Shown here piece after piece: positions 11,161 to 22,332 of a stretch of 64,000 nucleotides of DNA. Position numbers and translations under genes: made by a program. The notes under the pieces are model-generated. The model made no database searches, was not told the origin of the DNA, and worked only from the letters and a program-made list of their open reading frames with translations. Within the stretch, counting starts at the first letter, position 1; each line of letters starts with the position of its first letter. The DNA comes from Siphonodentalium dalli (lineage: Eukaryota > Mollusca > Scaphopoda > Gadilida > Siphonodentaliidae): NCBI GenBank assembly GCA_032622095.1, contig CP136066.1, forward strand, positions 201,894,978 to 201,958,977, written 5' to 3'.

Positions 11161-11500
11161 TGTAATGTCCATGTTTGACCAGATTTGGCATTAAATTTAT
11201 TTCTTTAAAGTTATCCTTATTTGATGTTAATTACATAGAATACTGCATGGGCGATTCAGCTGCATTAAGAATACTTTCCCCTTGTCATAAAGAGGCACAT
11301 ACCAACATACAATGGCCCTAGCGTGTTGAGTGTTGCTGGAGTTCCTTATTATTGATTTCTTAGTGTTACAAACCAGTACAAACTAGTAAAAATCCAATAA
11401 AAGGTGTGAAGGAAAATAAAAAAAAATTGTCACGGAAAAAATTGCTTTGTGCTTATTTTGACACCCCCACCCCGCATACGTGTCGGAAATCCCCCCCCTG

Positions 11501-11640
11501 GTAAAACAACGATCTAATATCGATAATAAATAGAAAAATAATTAATTTGAGTCGACGGTGTTTTATGTAAATTTTCAGTTTAACAGGTTATCATAAAATC
11601 AATTTAAATAATTTAACATAAATATATAATTTTATTTTGA
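11501..11640 (+). mobile_element. M1-like MITE, right fragment
   Basis: Continues the M1 match from 8043: GATCTAATATCGATAATA, then TTTGAGTCGACG, then TTAACAGGTTATCATAAAA, in the order seen in M1 copy 1 at 3658-3760. Similarity fades by about 11640 and no right TIR is found, so this copy is truncated or belongs to a diverged subfamily. Confidence 0.75.
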
Positions 11641-11762
11641 CTCAAAGATACGGAGGGCCATCGTGATGGGTATTGATATTAAACATCGTTAAAATCGCCA
11701 CGAAAAACAATATAGACAGATAATGGTCTACACCAATCATAACTATCGCGTACATAGTATGT

Positions 11763-12120
11763 TTGTCAAGTTCATTAGCACGCCCGCGTGTATACAGTGG
11801 CCCAAATTATAAAATTCCGTGGTCCCATGTAAGTTTTATGGTTTTCCGGTTTATTAGTTTAAAAGTCGAACTGCGCGACCAGGAGGCCGGTCACTGGTTT
11901 ATTAGTTTAAAAGTCGAACTGCGCGATCAGGGGGCCGGTCACCGGTAAACGGTGTAGATGGGAATTTCAATTTCGTTTATTGTCCTTTACATTATTATGT
12001 CAATAATGTTCATTTTTGGTTTGTGACAAGCTATGTCAATTACCAATAAAAGAAATTTAAAAGATAATTTGTAAGTCTTATATTTCAGCTTTTTTGATAT
12101 TTTTCGTTCTGCAGCCCACT
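11763..12120 (+). repeat. Dispersed repeat R2 with internal 52-bp duplication
   Basis: Shares long stretches with 57052-57385, including AAAAGTCGAACTGCGCGACC, TTATTGTCCTTTACATTATT and TCGTTCTGCAGCCCACTGA. At this copy TTTATTAGTTTAAAAGTCGA through GGCCGGTCAC is present twice in tandem (about 11850-11945); the other copy has it once. R2 is followed within about 200-350 bp by R1 at both loci, so R1 and R2 may be parts of one element. Confidence 0.7.
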
Positions 12121-12315
12121 GATGGTTGTGATGGTATTATAGTTGCAGTATGTAATAATTATGACCGCTTTAATTGCTTTCGATCTTTAGGTATGAACAA
12201 TGGCTGGACCATGCACTCTTGGCGGGAACACAATACCTCCGATTTTTTATCCGCATTTAGAAGCTTTCTGGTGTGGTGAATGAAAAACCTGCAGTAATAA
12301 GCCGTATAGTTGTTT

Positions 12316-12450
12316 GTAATAATTCGAAGGATTAGTTGTTTTAACGGAATTCTGAGGCGGAGAATTCATGTAACCAATATATTTTATATTATAATTATGG
12401 CTAATAATATGATCTTGAGGGCGTTAACATTTCTGAATATGGTTTTATTG
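12316..12450 (+). repeat. Dispersed repeat R1, downstream of R2
   Basis: Contains TTAACGGAATTCTGAGG, then AACCAATATATTTTATAT, then GATCTTGAGGGCGTTAACAT. The same order is seen at 57420-57565. The conserved R2-R1 order at two loci supports one composite repeat. Confidence 0.65.
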
Positions 12451-12544
12451 TACGCTGTGTTATGTAAACAAAAGCCAAATTAAGTTACATGACCTGTTGT
12501 ACAGTACGTGTACACGGCTGCAATAAAGGTACTCATTCTGATTA

Positions 12545-12750
12545 GACGCTCCTAAATTACTATTCCTTTGGCTTTGGTGTAGAAAATATTTGATTCGAGT
12601 CGAGAAACCCACCCATCAAAGATCAGAGTGATCAGATATCGATTTGTGAAGTTTGTTAATTTTTGGAGATGTGGACCAGAACCACGTGCTCAAACAGACA
12701 AATTGCGGTTGTAAGATGAATAATTCGAAAATCAAGTGGTTACTATTAAC
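12545..12750 (+). repeat. Dispersed repeat R3, flanking the foldback
   Basis: Carries GAGTCGAGAAACCCACCC and AAAATCAAGTGG. Related copies lie at 14690-14955 and, inverted, at 28660-28840 (GGGTGGGTTCCTCAACTC). It abuts the left arm of the foldback structure at 12769. Confidence 0.6.
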
Positions 12751-12768
12751 AATAATAACCACTTTAAT

Positions 12769-13425
12769 CCAGACAAGATGGCGTCCATCATGGCGGCCAT
12801 TTTTGTATATGCACCATGTCTCTTTGATCGCCGTTATAGTAAATATGTTATCACAAGCGGTCTTGTTTTCTGCTCGATTCGTTATGCTAATATACAACCC
12901 TTACAAATTAGCCAAAAATCCGACACCAGAATCCAATATGGCGGCCAAGATGGCCGCCGAAATGTGAAAATATGCTATTTTTCTTACATGTTACCACCTT
13001 TCGTTTGTCTCTGTGGGAAAGTATTGGCATCTTTGTGTGATGTTATACATTTAGCGTATAGAGGAGTCAGTGGCGAACACATGGGAACCATAATATACAT
13101 TCATTGTGGGATATTTTTGTCCGATATCACGTTTTCCCAAATGCCGGTATAATAGGTCAAAGCCGAATCTACGCAAATAACGCGATGTAATGTTTCAAAT
13201 CAATGAATGCTATTGCTATCATAACAACACCCATGCATATATATGTGCAGGAGATACTCGAGCTAGGATTCCTCTTATACTTGAGTTGAGGAATATTCGC
13301 CAAAATCCAAGATGGCGGCCAAAATGGCCACCAGAAATAAAAAATCGCCGATTTTAACATCAGTGAGCATTATTATCATGACAACTCCACACATGCTTAC
13401 TATTGTGAGTTGGGAACACTTAGGC
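12769..13425 (+). repeat. Large inverted repeat C, left arm
   Basis: From CCAGACAAGATGGCGTCC to GTTGGGAACACTT this ~655-bp arm is inverted at 13916-14552, with a ~490-bp spacer. Similarity is high but punctuated by small indels; the left arm has about 35 bp near 12920-12955 that the right lacks. It is dotted with AAGATGGCGGCC and its complement. Several 60-140-codon frames run through both arms and are not conserved as proteins. Confidence 0.93.
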
Positions 13426-13915
13426 GAAGAACTTTCCTTGTACCATATCCAAATCAAAGTCCCCCAAATCCAAAATGGCGCCCACAATGGCGGACAGATT
13501 TTTTTAAATTACCGAAATTCCCTCATATTCACATCATTGGGCATTTTTGTCGAGACAACTCCACCCATGCTTACATTTGAGTTGGAAATACTGAGGTGAA
13601 GTATATACCTTACATCTCAAGCAAGAAATGGTTTTCCAAATCGAAGATGGCGGCCAAAATGGAGACCGAAATTTGAAAACATGCCTACATTCCTTTACTT
13701 TCTTACGATGGGCGTTAATGATTCGCGATTTCTACCCGCCATTACATGTTGATATGGAATAGTGACACGAAGTATTCATTAGGCTTTGGCAATTGATACT
13801 CATAATCAAGATCGCTGCTAAATTGGCGGCTTGAAATTGAAAAGAAATCGATATTTTCCACATACTAATTTCAACTTTTTGTCATAATATCGGTATGTAT
13901 GGACGAAACTGTACA
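13426..13915. other. Spacer of inverted repeat C
   Basis: Contains further diverged AAGATGGCGGCC-type motifs (about 13475, 13650, 13810) and CCACCCATGCTTACA, echoing CCACACATGCTTACT in the left arm. The spacer is therefore probably made of older tandem units of the same material. Confidence 0.6.
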
Positions 13916-14552
13916 AGTGTTCCCAACACACAATAGTAAGCAGGTGTGGAGTTGTCATGACAATAATGCTCACTGATATTAAAATCAGCGATTTTCGGAG
14001 ATGTTTCTATTTCTAGTGGCCATTTTGGCCGCCATCTTGGATTTGGGTGAATATCCTACAACTCAGGTATAAGAGGAACCATAGCTCGAGTATTTCCTGC
14101 ACATAAATATTCATGGGTGTTGTTATGATAGCAATAACATTCATTGATTCGAAACATTACATCGCGTTATTAACGTAGATTCGGCTTTAACCTATTATAC
14201 CGGCATTTGGGAAACGTGATATCGGACAAAAATATTCCACAATGAATGTATATTATTGTCTCCATGTGTTCGCCAATGACTCCTCTATACGATTAATGTA
14301 TAACATCACGCAAAGATGCAACATTTTCCAACAGAGACAAACGAAAGGTGGTAACATGTCAGAAAAATAGCATATTTTCACATTACGGCGGCCATCTTGG
14401 ATTTTTGGCTAATTTGTAAGGGTTGTATATTAGCATAACGAATCGAGCGAAAAACAAGACCGCTTGTGATAACATCTTTACTATAACGGCGATCAAAGAG
14501 ACCTGGTGCATATAAAACAAATGGCCGCCATGATGGACGCCATCTTTTCTGG
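13916..14552 (-). repeat. Large inverted repeat C, right arm
   Basis: Reverse complement of 12769-13425. It includes GCCGCCATGATGGACGCCAT at its outer end and GTGTTCCCAAC at its inner end. The two arms together form a foldback that could give a hairpin RNA of over 600 bp if transcribed through. Confidence 0.93.
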
Positions 14553-14689
14553 AGTCTCTGCGGCCACTTTTTTTTCTTGTTAACAACCGAAAGAAATTCG
14601 AGGAGACCATAAGAAAGAAAATTAGTGAGGTGAAGTCCTGGGGGTGCAGAGGTCGACCAATATCTCATGGACTACTTGATTTGAGAGTT

Positions 14690-14955
14690 ATCCATCTTAC
14701 ACCCGCAATTTGTCTGTTTTAGGACGTGGATCTGTCCCACATCGGGGGTCAAAACTATTTTATTCGAGTCGAGGAACCCACCCACCAAATCTCAGTGATC
14801 AGAATTTCGAGTTTTTAAATTTGTTATTTCCCCGAGATATATGTAATTTTTGGCGGCCTGGCAAATATTCCGCAAGTCGACGGTCTCGGACCAAAGTGCG
14901 GATGAAGATGGATAACTCTAAAATCAAGTGGCTTTGGGTTTTAGCTATTTGACAA
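14690..14955 (+). repeat. Dispersed repeat R3, second copy
   Basis: Has CATCTTACACCCGCAATTTG (inverse of 12705-12720), then GAGTCGAGGAACCCACCC, then GATGAAGATGGATAACTC and AAAATCAAGTGGC. It is the outer flank of the right foldback arm, partly in direct and partly in inverted order relative to 12545-12750. Confidence 0.6.
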
Positions 14956-15290
14956 CCCGGCCACATTTCGTTAAATGCTACACTAGAGTTGATAGCGGTT
15001 AGCATTATTTTTGGGCAATTAATCAATTCTGATAACTGAAGCGGCATTTAAAAAAAAATGTTGTTGGAATCTGATGATATGGGGAACATCGAATCGGATT
15101 TAGTACCTATACCAGTGTAGTTATAACATAACAGCGGTGCCAGAACCCGCATAATACCATTTTAACTCATTGGTGATGGATTCTTTATCTAATGTTTCCT
15201 TTTTTCGTTGTAGGTCATGAATAATAAAAATGGTTTACACGGGTCTATGGGTATGTATAATTTATTAATTTTTAAGCCATTATAGTCATG

Positions 15291-15722
15291 TAAAGCCTAC
15301 TCAATATTCGAATGGCCAGACAAAATTATACACAACCTATTCCATATTATATACCAGTTGGAAGAGGAATCAAACAAATATATATATTCCACCAGAATAC
15401 GGAGTGTTCACCAAGTGATAGAGATTCTCAGATTCATTCCAAGACTTCCCCCGCTGTCAACCAAGAATTCATCAGAATTCAAACTAAGAGGTACGGTTAT
15501 TCCCCTTCCATTGAGAATTATATACTTTACAGTACAGTCCGGATCAAAATTAAGCACATATAACAAATCTGTACCTCGACAAAAACAACATGTTCCCAGT
15601 TTATTCGACCGGATCAGTTGATAATACAATGTGTTTCGGAGCTTCCTCTTTCAAATAGTATATAACATGGAATGCGTTGTATGTAATGTGATCTCGTGAT
15701 TCGAAAATTAAGTGGCCCTTTA
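15291..15722 (+). mobile_element. MITE family M2, copy 1 (TTAA-flanked)
   Basis: The right end is GAAAATTAAGTGGCCCT followed by TTAA (15719-15722). The left end is a decayed TAAAGCCTACTCAATATTCG. The interior matches 51218-51691 and the complement of 52433-52905, for example CCATATTATATACCA near the left and AGTTGATAATACAATGTGTT near the right. The two subterminal regions are partly complementary to each other. Reading frames of 83-87 codons are not conserved across copies. Confidence 0.8.
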
Positions 15723-15723
15723 A

Positions 15724-16320
15724 TGTCTAGATTTTAATCGTGAACTTTCATAAAATATAAGAGAATATTTAACCAGCCCATATGTGTCAAATGACCGGAC
15801 ACATTCAATTTGAACTTTAGTTCACCCAAATAGCGGACAGGGAAGATGACCCGACTTCTTCGGTAGTTTAAATTCCGATACGAAATCTCGACTTTGCTTT
15901 GTTCAATTTCGACAAGTTATATGTCAAATGAAATGGAATTTTATTGCCAATAAGAAAAACCGGGGGTTAGGTTGGCTAAAAATCGATTTCTATAATACTT
16001 TAGGGTTTTGATAGTTGATCTTGTGTGAACATCCATCTCTGGAACCTTGTCATTGGTATAGTCTATATTGGTATTTTAGTATTTTCTCCAGGGGCCTGTG
16101 GCCCCAAATGGGTACAACATGTTATTAGCATGTGTTATATTCACAGCTGAACCTATGCCGCCAGATGACAGTGGTGGTCAAATCGATCCAAACAACCATA
16201 ACAACCAGCCAACATTTCAAGAGTTGAATGTCCAGCTTCCGAGACTTTCGGCTGATTCGGGCACAATGGTGCAAAGGTTAATATATAGAGAATAATCACT
16301 TGATTGAACTAGCGACGTAA
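15724..16320. other. No recognisable gene
   Basis: AT-rich, with the short hairpin GGGGCCTGTGGCCCC near 16091 and a 65-codon frame (16098-16295) that matches nothing known to me. Confidence 0.4.
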
Positions 16321-16373
16321 TAAATTCATGAGAGGCAGGTACGTAATAAATTCATGAGAGGCAGGTACCTTGT
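16318..16373 (+). repeat. 28-bp direct duplication
   Basis: ACGTAATAAATTCATGAGAG followed by GCAGGT occurs twice back to back. A recent local tandem duplication. Confidence 0.85.
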
Positions 16374-16399
16374 ACAAAGAAGAGAGCGCATTGCGCTAG

Positions 16400-17800
16400 A
16401 ATGTTTTACAAAATAGTTCCGAATGAATTATTGCACGTCACCAGTTCAGTCAAGTGATTATTGTGTTTATTTTATTCCATTCTAAACATCTGATTTACCA
16501 TAAATCCGAATAATAGGATACACATGAATTTGCTGTCATTCCACGTAGCAAGACCTGGTGTAAAATGTGTCCGAATTTCGCCATGGGAATCTCTAAATTC
16601 AAGATGGCGTCCAAGATGGCCGTCGAGAACTGTGCGCTTCAAAATACATCTGTTAAATTGTGCACCTTAGATTAGAACTGTTACTGTGGTGATATATCAT
16701 ACTCTTGGCTGTGTTCACAACATAAAATCAATGCTAACCCCATTACAAGATTGCTGTCAAAATGACCGCCGCCGCACCCCAAATGTTAATCGGTTCGTGA
16801 TTTTAAACTATCTTCAAGTTACAATGATAGTAACAAATACAAATAGAAAAGTATATTTGAGCAGATATTTTGTTTCCATTCTATGAAGAATCATCTTTGT
16901 AGCCGTTATGCATGGGTGTGCTCGTCTTATGGCGCAAGCATTATTGTCTAGAATTCTCTTGGTGACATGTCTCAGTTACAGATTAAACAGTAACTTAGTA
17001 TCAACCAAAGCGGAGAGCAGATTAGATGCCATCTTATCTGAAGACCAGCTAACGTAGCGTGTAAATATCTGCCATTAGACAGCAGAGGTGTTAAGAAACG
17101 AATTGCATATTTACAAGCAATCGCTGTATTGACCTTGATTATAGTTATGCAATATTTGACAGTCACCAGTTATTTTAATATCGGTCACCATTTGGGCAGA
17201 AATCTTCGATTTTAAGAGCCATATTTGGCTCCAATGACTTCATTTTAGTTTATATAATATATAATTATATAACTCTTCTGTTGTGTGTCTTAATACGTTT
17301 TGGTAGAAATTATAAATTTTTGCATTTACTTGTCTTAAGTAATATTGCAAAATCGAACTTGAAAAATGGGGACTCTCTGTTTAAGATTATCGGCGGCCAT
17401 TTTGACAGCCATATTGTAATGTTGTAATCATGTTGTAATAGTTATGTACCTGAACACAGTGCAGACGTATGATATATGACATCGGTAATACATCGTACCT
17501 CAATTGTACAATTTATCATATATATTCTCAGCGACCATATTGGACGCCATCTTGATCCTGAGTTTTCACAAAGGCGGATTTTACTGGGATACGTTTTCCC
17601 CAGGTACGTGCGCACAGGGTGCCATCAAAATCTCCTCGTTAAAGAACACGCTCCAAAGAATAGAATATACGACGAATATATCGCAAAATAATCGGCCGTT
17701 AAGAGAAAAATCGTTCAAAGTTTGAACAGCTCTAAAATATTTCCCCAAAATTGGATTTTAGCGGATTTTGGATATGATGTTCTAGAAGCATTTCCACGTC
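16400..17800. other. Repeat-derived non-coding stretch
   Basis: Contains isolated AAGATGGCGTCC motifs near 16600 and, inverted, near 17540 (GACGCCATCTTGATCCTGAG). These resemble the inverted repeat C family but have no extended match that I can follow. No gene seen. Confidence 0.4.
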
Positions 17801-17807
17801 GAATGGT

Positions 17808-18231
17808 TTAACCCTTTGCCCAACAAAACGGCCAAAAACGCCCAAATAAAGCTTCAACAGCCTAAAATATCTTCGGTCTGTCTCAATAACACCATACACA
17901 TATGGATATCATTGGCACCGGTTCATTGACCACATTGTGATGGTTACAGTTATGCCCTGTGCCAATGCATTCTCTTATATATGCTAGTCGACCATAGGTC
18001 GCCTCGCATATATAAGAGAATGCATTGGCCTAAAAAAAATATTTTTTTAACACTTTTTACCATTTTTTCTTACATTCTTTAACAATTTTATAATTTTTTC
18101 TTCCATTTTTTAACAAATTTTATAATTTGTTTCTACATTCTTTGACAATTTAATCATTTTTAATATGTCTTAAGCCAATGCATTTGGCACAATGCTTTGG
18201 CACAGGGCCGTTCTGTTGGGTAAAGGGTTAA
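17808..18231. mobile_element. MITE family M3 (TTAA-flanked, piggyBac-like)
   Basis: Bounded by TTAA at 17808-17811 and 18228-18231. The left TIR starts CCCTTTGCCCAAC and the right, read inward, CCCTTTACCCAAC; the 22-bp TIRs differ at two positions. CCCTTT-type TIRs next to TTAA are typical of piggyBac-related elements. Inside, CCCTGTGCCAA near 17955 is inverted near 18200, and a perfect hairpin lies at 17961-18029. No coding capacity. Confidence 0.9.
17961..18029. repeat. Perfect 24-bp-arm hairpin inside M3
   Basis: Bases 17961-17984 (starting GCCAATGCATTCTC) are the exact complement of 18006-18029, with a 21-base loop. Perfect pairing in a MITE with decayed TIRs suggests arm homogenisation, recent formation or selection. 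Confidence 0.95.
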
Positions 18232-18594
18232 AACATCTTGTTACCAGTTTGTAACAACGCTCCATCGAGCAAACTATCCGTGTTCTTCTGCATTCGAGAA
18301 CAGCCGCATACCATCAAGACATGACCTGCACTGTGGGTGTCATGATACCCGAATACATGCCACGGGGGAACATAATTTCCACCAAATTCGGGGAAAAGTT
18401 GGAAAGTATGCAATATAAATTTAAGGGGTGCGTAGATCATTTTTGTCTTCATGGTCCGATTCTGTTTGAGTTCGGGGCGTGAGAATTCAGACCGGCGAAC
18501 ATATTGTTTTTATGGCGTGGTCTCAGGTATTCGAATTGCCCGGAGTTCAGGAAAACAATGGATGATACAAGGTTGACATGTTTAGAGTTTTATC

Positions 18595-18790
18595 CCCTCC
18601 CTTCACGAAATAGGTTCCGTGCGTCCGTCTCTCCGTCCATCAATGATCCGTGTGTCTCACCGAACTTTGCAGCTATATAATATCATGTACATGTACATTG
18701 TATATCTCAGTCATTGGTGGTCGGATTTGAATGATATTTGGTATGCCGATGAACCACCTTGGCGGAAAGGATATTCACATGTAGTTTTTC
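18595..18790 (+). repeat. Fragment of a CGTCCGTC-type dispersed repeat
   Basis: CCGTGCGTCCGTCTCTCCG is followed by ATCTCAGTCATTGGTGGTCG and TTTGGTATGCCGATGAACC. The style matches the CCGTCCGTCC-led repeat at 43450. No coding content. Confidence 0.45.
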
Positions 18791-18799
18791 TTCAGTAAT

Positions 18800-18858
18800 G
18801 TATGGAAAGTCGCTAGTTGCTAGTTGCCAGTTGCTAATTGCTAAGTGCTAGTTATACT
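18800..18858 (+). repeat. Short GCTAGTT microsatellite-like run
   Basis: Several imperfect copies of TAGTTGC / TAGTTAT occur between about 18811 and 18855. Confidence 0.5.
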
Positions 18859-19109
18859 ATAACCAATCAAAATCAACGTTACCACGCACTTGACTCAGAA
18901 TAGTTAATAGAGTTACTCCCCATGAATTAGCAACGCTCGGAAAAGTGCAGATCTAGAGCCTGAGTATGCTATTTTGTTTTCCGTTATTTCCTTGAGAGTT
19001 TTTATTGTCTGAAGACTAAAATCGAAGTCAGATGATTCATGGGAAACGACTACTACGACCTGCTACTATTCTGAGATTTTTATACTGTGTAAATTTGGAT
19101 TAATATTCG

Positions 19110-19190
19110 TAAAAATAACTACTTTGAGCAAGATTATTCTCCATTTCTATTAGGTCACCCTACCGAAGTGTTTCACATCACTTTAATGTT
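19110..19190 (+). repeat. Dispersed repeat shared with 62930
   Basis: ACTACTTTGAGCAAGATTAT continues through TCTCCATTT, CACCCTACCG and GTGTTTCACATCACTTTAA, closely matching 62932-62995. Confidence 0.65.
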
Positions 19191-19579
19191 ATATTATACT
19201 ATTATATTTCAGATGATGTTTGGTCACATCAATTCATTCGTGCATCACATTAACCATCACCCATTTCTACTAGAATAGTTAAAGTTAAGTGAGTATATCA
19301 GCCCTTCACTCTTTGTTCAGGGTACAAAAACAATTAATATTTAAAAAATTCAATGTTAAAAGTTTCAATATTATTATTTATTCACTGCATGTAATTATAT
19401 GAATAAGTTTTTTTTATAGTGAAATATATTATGCCTACGTTTACTTAAAGGCTTTAAATAGCATTGACCTACTGTAAAAAAAAGTTAGTGTATTCTCATT
19501 TTGTGATGTTAAATTCATATTTCTATATCATACACTGAGACCAGCTGAGACTGCTAAAAGTTATCCATAAATAGACTTA

Positions 19580-19830
19580 TATTTATTGATCATAAAATAT
19601 AATAAATATTCAAAGCGTTATCCGTGTAATGCTGCAGACCAACTCTGCACAGCTATTAGTCACTTTTTCAATTTTCAAATTCAACACTCACTATTTCATT
19701 TTCATCTAATCTCTGAACTTATCATATTGTTGTTTTGGTGTTATATTCACTCAAGTGTTTTATGTTTGTTAACTATGGGCAATATATTTCAATTGTCGTA
19801 ATATATTCTATTCTATTCTTAATGGAGAAA
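19580..19830 (+). mobile_element. Possible 3' end of a CR1-like element
   Basis: The stretch ends in ATTCTATTCTATTCTTA, which resembles the ATTCT-type microsatellite tails of some CR1-group elements. A 71-codon frame precedes it but shows no recognisable reverse transcriptase motif. Confidence 0.25.
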
Positions 19831-20329
19831 TGTTTTGAAATTTCACAATATTTAGGATCATCTCTAGATGGTAACTGTCAAATTTGAACGATTTTCAATG
19901 AAAAAACATAGCCACCGGCAGCCATCTTGGATTTGACTTACTTTGTTGCATGACTAAATCTCTTGACGCACCCTATAGTTGACATCGGTTATCAGCGGAT
20001 CGTCACAAAACTTCATGTATATCATCGGGGTAACCACTGGATGCCATTTAATTTTATGGGCCACATCCCTCACCCGATCGTCACCAAACTTTATATGGAT
20101 ATTGGGGTGGCATACAACGCCATTTAGAATCCAGAGATATTCCCAAGGCGTATTGTAACGGAATATTGATATAGTTTTCCACAGGTCCTGCCTTGTTACC
20201 AATTTCGTTTTGCTCTATGACAATACTGCGCGACCATATCAAACATAATTGGCTGTTGGGAAAACAGATACTAATTCGTATTATTTTTATGCATGTAAAC
20301 ATAAGTAATTTAACCACGGATTCCACATG

Positions 20330-20445
20330 GTCATTGATTTTGACACGGGGTTGTAACTGCTCCGCGAGACAGACACCACTTCCGATATTTTGTCCAGTTC
20401 ACTTCTGATGCACTCGAGTTCACTCGTGATCTTTTTAAGTTGGTT
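20330..20445 (-). repeat. Inverted repeat F, left arm
   Basis: CTGCTCCGCGAGACAGACAC and flanking TGTCCAGTTCACTT, CGAGTTCACTCGTGAT are the complement of 23165-23262. The pair is 2.7 kb apart. Both contain repeated AGTGAACTGGA motifs. Confidence 0.75.
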
Positions 20446-20759
20446 GGCGCTCGATTTTGTAGATGGATTCACCAAGGAAAGAGAATATACCGTTTTTTGT
20501 TAAATACGACTTCCGCACATCCTCATCTGTTCATGAGATTTGATATTTAAATATACAGTGCGCCAATTTGCCAAATTAAGCGTAGACATTTGAGTGTTAA
20601 ATTGCCATTGCCCCAATAGTAAATATAGCACACATTTACGTGAGAAAAACGAATCTTTCGATACTGACACGATAATGCAAGGTTTTATTAGTCAAAAGTG
20701 TGTTGTCTCCCCGCGGACAGTAGATATATGACATTGGAATCATAAGATATTTAGGTTTG

Positions 20760-20850
20760 AAATTGTAACGAAAAAGCTCCAGTTCACCGAAGATAAGATC
20801 GGTTCACTTCCCAAACATAAGACCCAGTTCTTTGCCGATCAACAATGTCC
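20760..20850 (-). repeat. AGTGAACTGGA-type motifs
   Basis: AGCTCCAGTTCACCGAAG and GACCCAGTTCTTTG echo GTGAACTGGAGC at 22735-22800 in the opposite orientation. They reinforce a symmetrical arrangement inside inverted repeat F. Confidence 0.5.
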
Positions 20851-21252
20851 TGTATATTCATATTGAGAGATTATCAATTTTTGATCACCCCTATAGTCGA
20901 AAGAGCTTATATTTATCTCAATTTGAAAGAAATATATATGGGTTATGCAACATGTATGTTTAAAACGAGTGCACGTATATCTGCACGTAGGGGGCGTACG
21001 ATAGGAGATAATGAGATACACGTATTGGAGAAATAATGTCGCAGCCATGGACGAGAAAATTGGAAGTGGGATAGCGGGGCGTGTGCCCACTCAATACAGA
21101 TCAAACCGCTATTAAACCTATAATGTGTTGGTGATATGATATTCTTTTTCTCCTTCCTATATGTTGCAACTTCCTATTGTTTTCAGTTTATACGAAGGAC
21201 AGGGAAGGTCAATGCTTTCACTGGAAGACACCATGCTGTTGAGGGATATTTC

Positions 21253-21305
21253 ATTTGACTCGATATTCGAGCCACAACTTGACTCGATATCCGAGCCACA
21301 ACTAA
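21253..21305 (+). repeat. 25-bp direct duplication with palindromic core
   Basis: TTGACTCGATATTCGAGCC and TTGACTCGATATCCGAGCC are adjacent; each contains CTCGATAT(T/C)CGAG. Confidence 0.75.
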
Positions 21306-21479
21306 CGGGTACACCATTGAAGCCGAGGCCGCATGTCGAGAGCAGTGGGCTATAGGGTCTCCGTTTGGGGTATCCACCTTGATAATTCCAACTGCACCCC
21401 CCCCCCCGAATAAGACCAGATGATATTAATATATTTTGAACATGAAAATTGCACAAATCGTAACATCTAGTGGTCTAAC

Positions 21480-22290
21480 TCCAGACAAATGCACACAACT
21501 ACGGAGCAATAGATTAGGACACACCGGGTCGACCAAGGTTGTTCGGCCCGGTGTGAGAAAAGTTTGAAAACTAAACAAGAAAATCGCAAAATCCTAGCAT
21601 CTAGACTGACCTCAAGCTTTCCTAGTGTTGAAAATTTCAAACCTCTCCCTTAGTTTGGAAATTTTCCAATTGATGCAGACTGATGACCATTTCAGTAACA
21701 ATTTTAACCAAATGTAGTAAAATATTGTTTTCTTAAACTCATTAGCAGTTTGATGTTGGCCACGAGGAGGGACCAGGACGCATCGGGCCGACCATGGTTC
21801 GGCCAGGTGTGCGGAAATTTTTAAATCTGAACAAGAAAATCGCAAAATCCTAGTATCTAGACTAGCCTCAAGCATTCATAGAGATTGAAATTTCAAACCT
21901 GACAACCCGACTTATAGGTTGGAAAATTTCCAACATATGACAATTCTAGTGACAATTTTGACCAAATGTACGACAATATTGTTTTCTTAAATTAACTAGA
22001 AGTTTTTGACTGGCCATGGGGGAGAGACCAGGACACAAGCTTTCCAAGTGTTGGAAATTTCCAACCTGACACCCCATAAGGTTGGAAAATTTCTAACTGA
22101 TGGCCATTTCAGTCCAAATTTTTTTCCAAAAGAAGGAAAATATGCAATTATTGGTCCAAAAACAATAAATTCCCCCAAATAAATTGTTTGAAAATCAAAC
22201 TACAAGAACATTTTTCAACCTATTGTTGGTGTGAAATTTCCAACTAATGTTGTGTCAGGTATGACATTTCCAACTGTTGAATATTTTGAC
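21480..22290. repeat. Diverged ~240-bp tandem family R4
   Basis: Units contain GGACCAGGACGCATCGGGCC or similar, then GACCATGGTTCGGCC, AAATCGCAAAATCCTAG and TTGGAAAATTTCCAAC. At least three are visible (about 21510, 21770, 22020). A homologous array lies at 59100-59645. No reading frame is conserved between units. Confidence 0.75.
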
Positions 22291-22316
22291 CAAAGTTGGG
22301 GGGTGAGACACCCCCA

Positions 22317-22332
22317 CCCCCCCCCCCCCCCC
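22317..22332 (+). repeat. Poly(C) run of 16
   Basis: A homopolymer run within a C-rich stretch from about 22310. It is one of more than ten runs of at least 11 G or C in the window. Confidence 0.95.

Larger units (their letters stand above)
8044..11500 (+). mobile_element. 3.46-kb poly(G)-ended TIR element (hAT-like ends, non-autonomous)
   Basis: The left end is CAGG followed by 13 more G, then TCGGAA and ACACGTATGC. The right end is GCATACGTGTCGGAAAT followed by C8 and TG, so the termini are inverted repeats. The 7-bp direct repeat GTAAAAC abuts both sides (8037-8043, 11501-11507); a TAAAA 5-bp reading with CCAGG termini is also possible. CAGGG termini suggest hAT, but hAT target duplications are normally 8 bp, so the superfamily is unsettled. 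No transposase is visible. The interior is largely a ~1-kb direct duplication. A related, shorter copy lies at 53485-53999. Confidence 0.8.

Noticed and set aside
12653-13152. Overlapping frames of 104 and 138 codons
   Set aside because: They lie in an arm of the foldback; the other arm has different breaks, so no protein is conserved.
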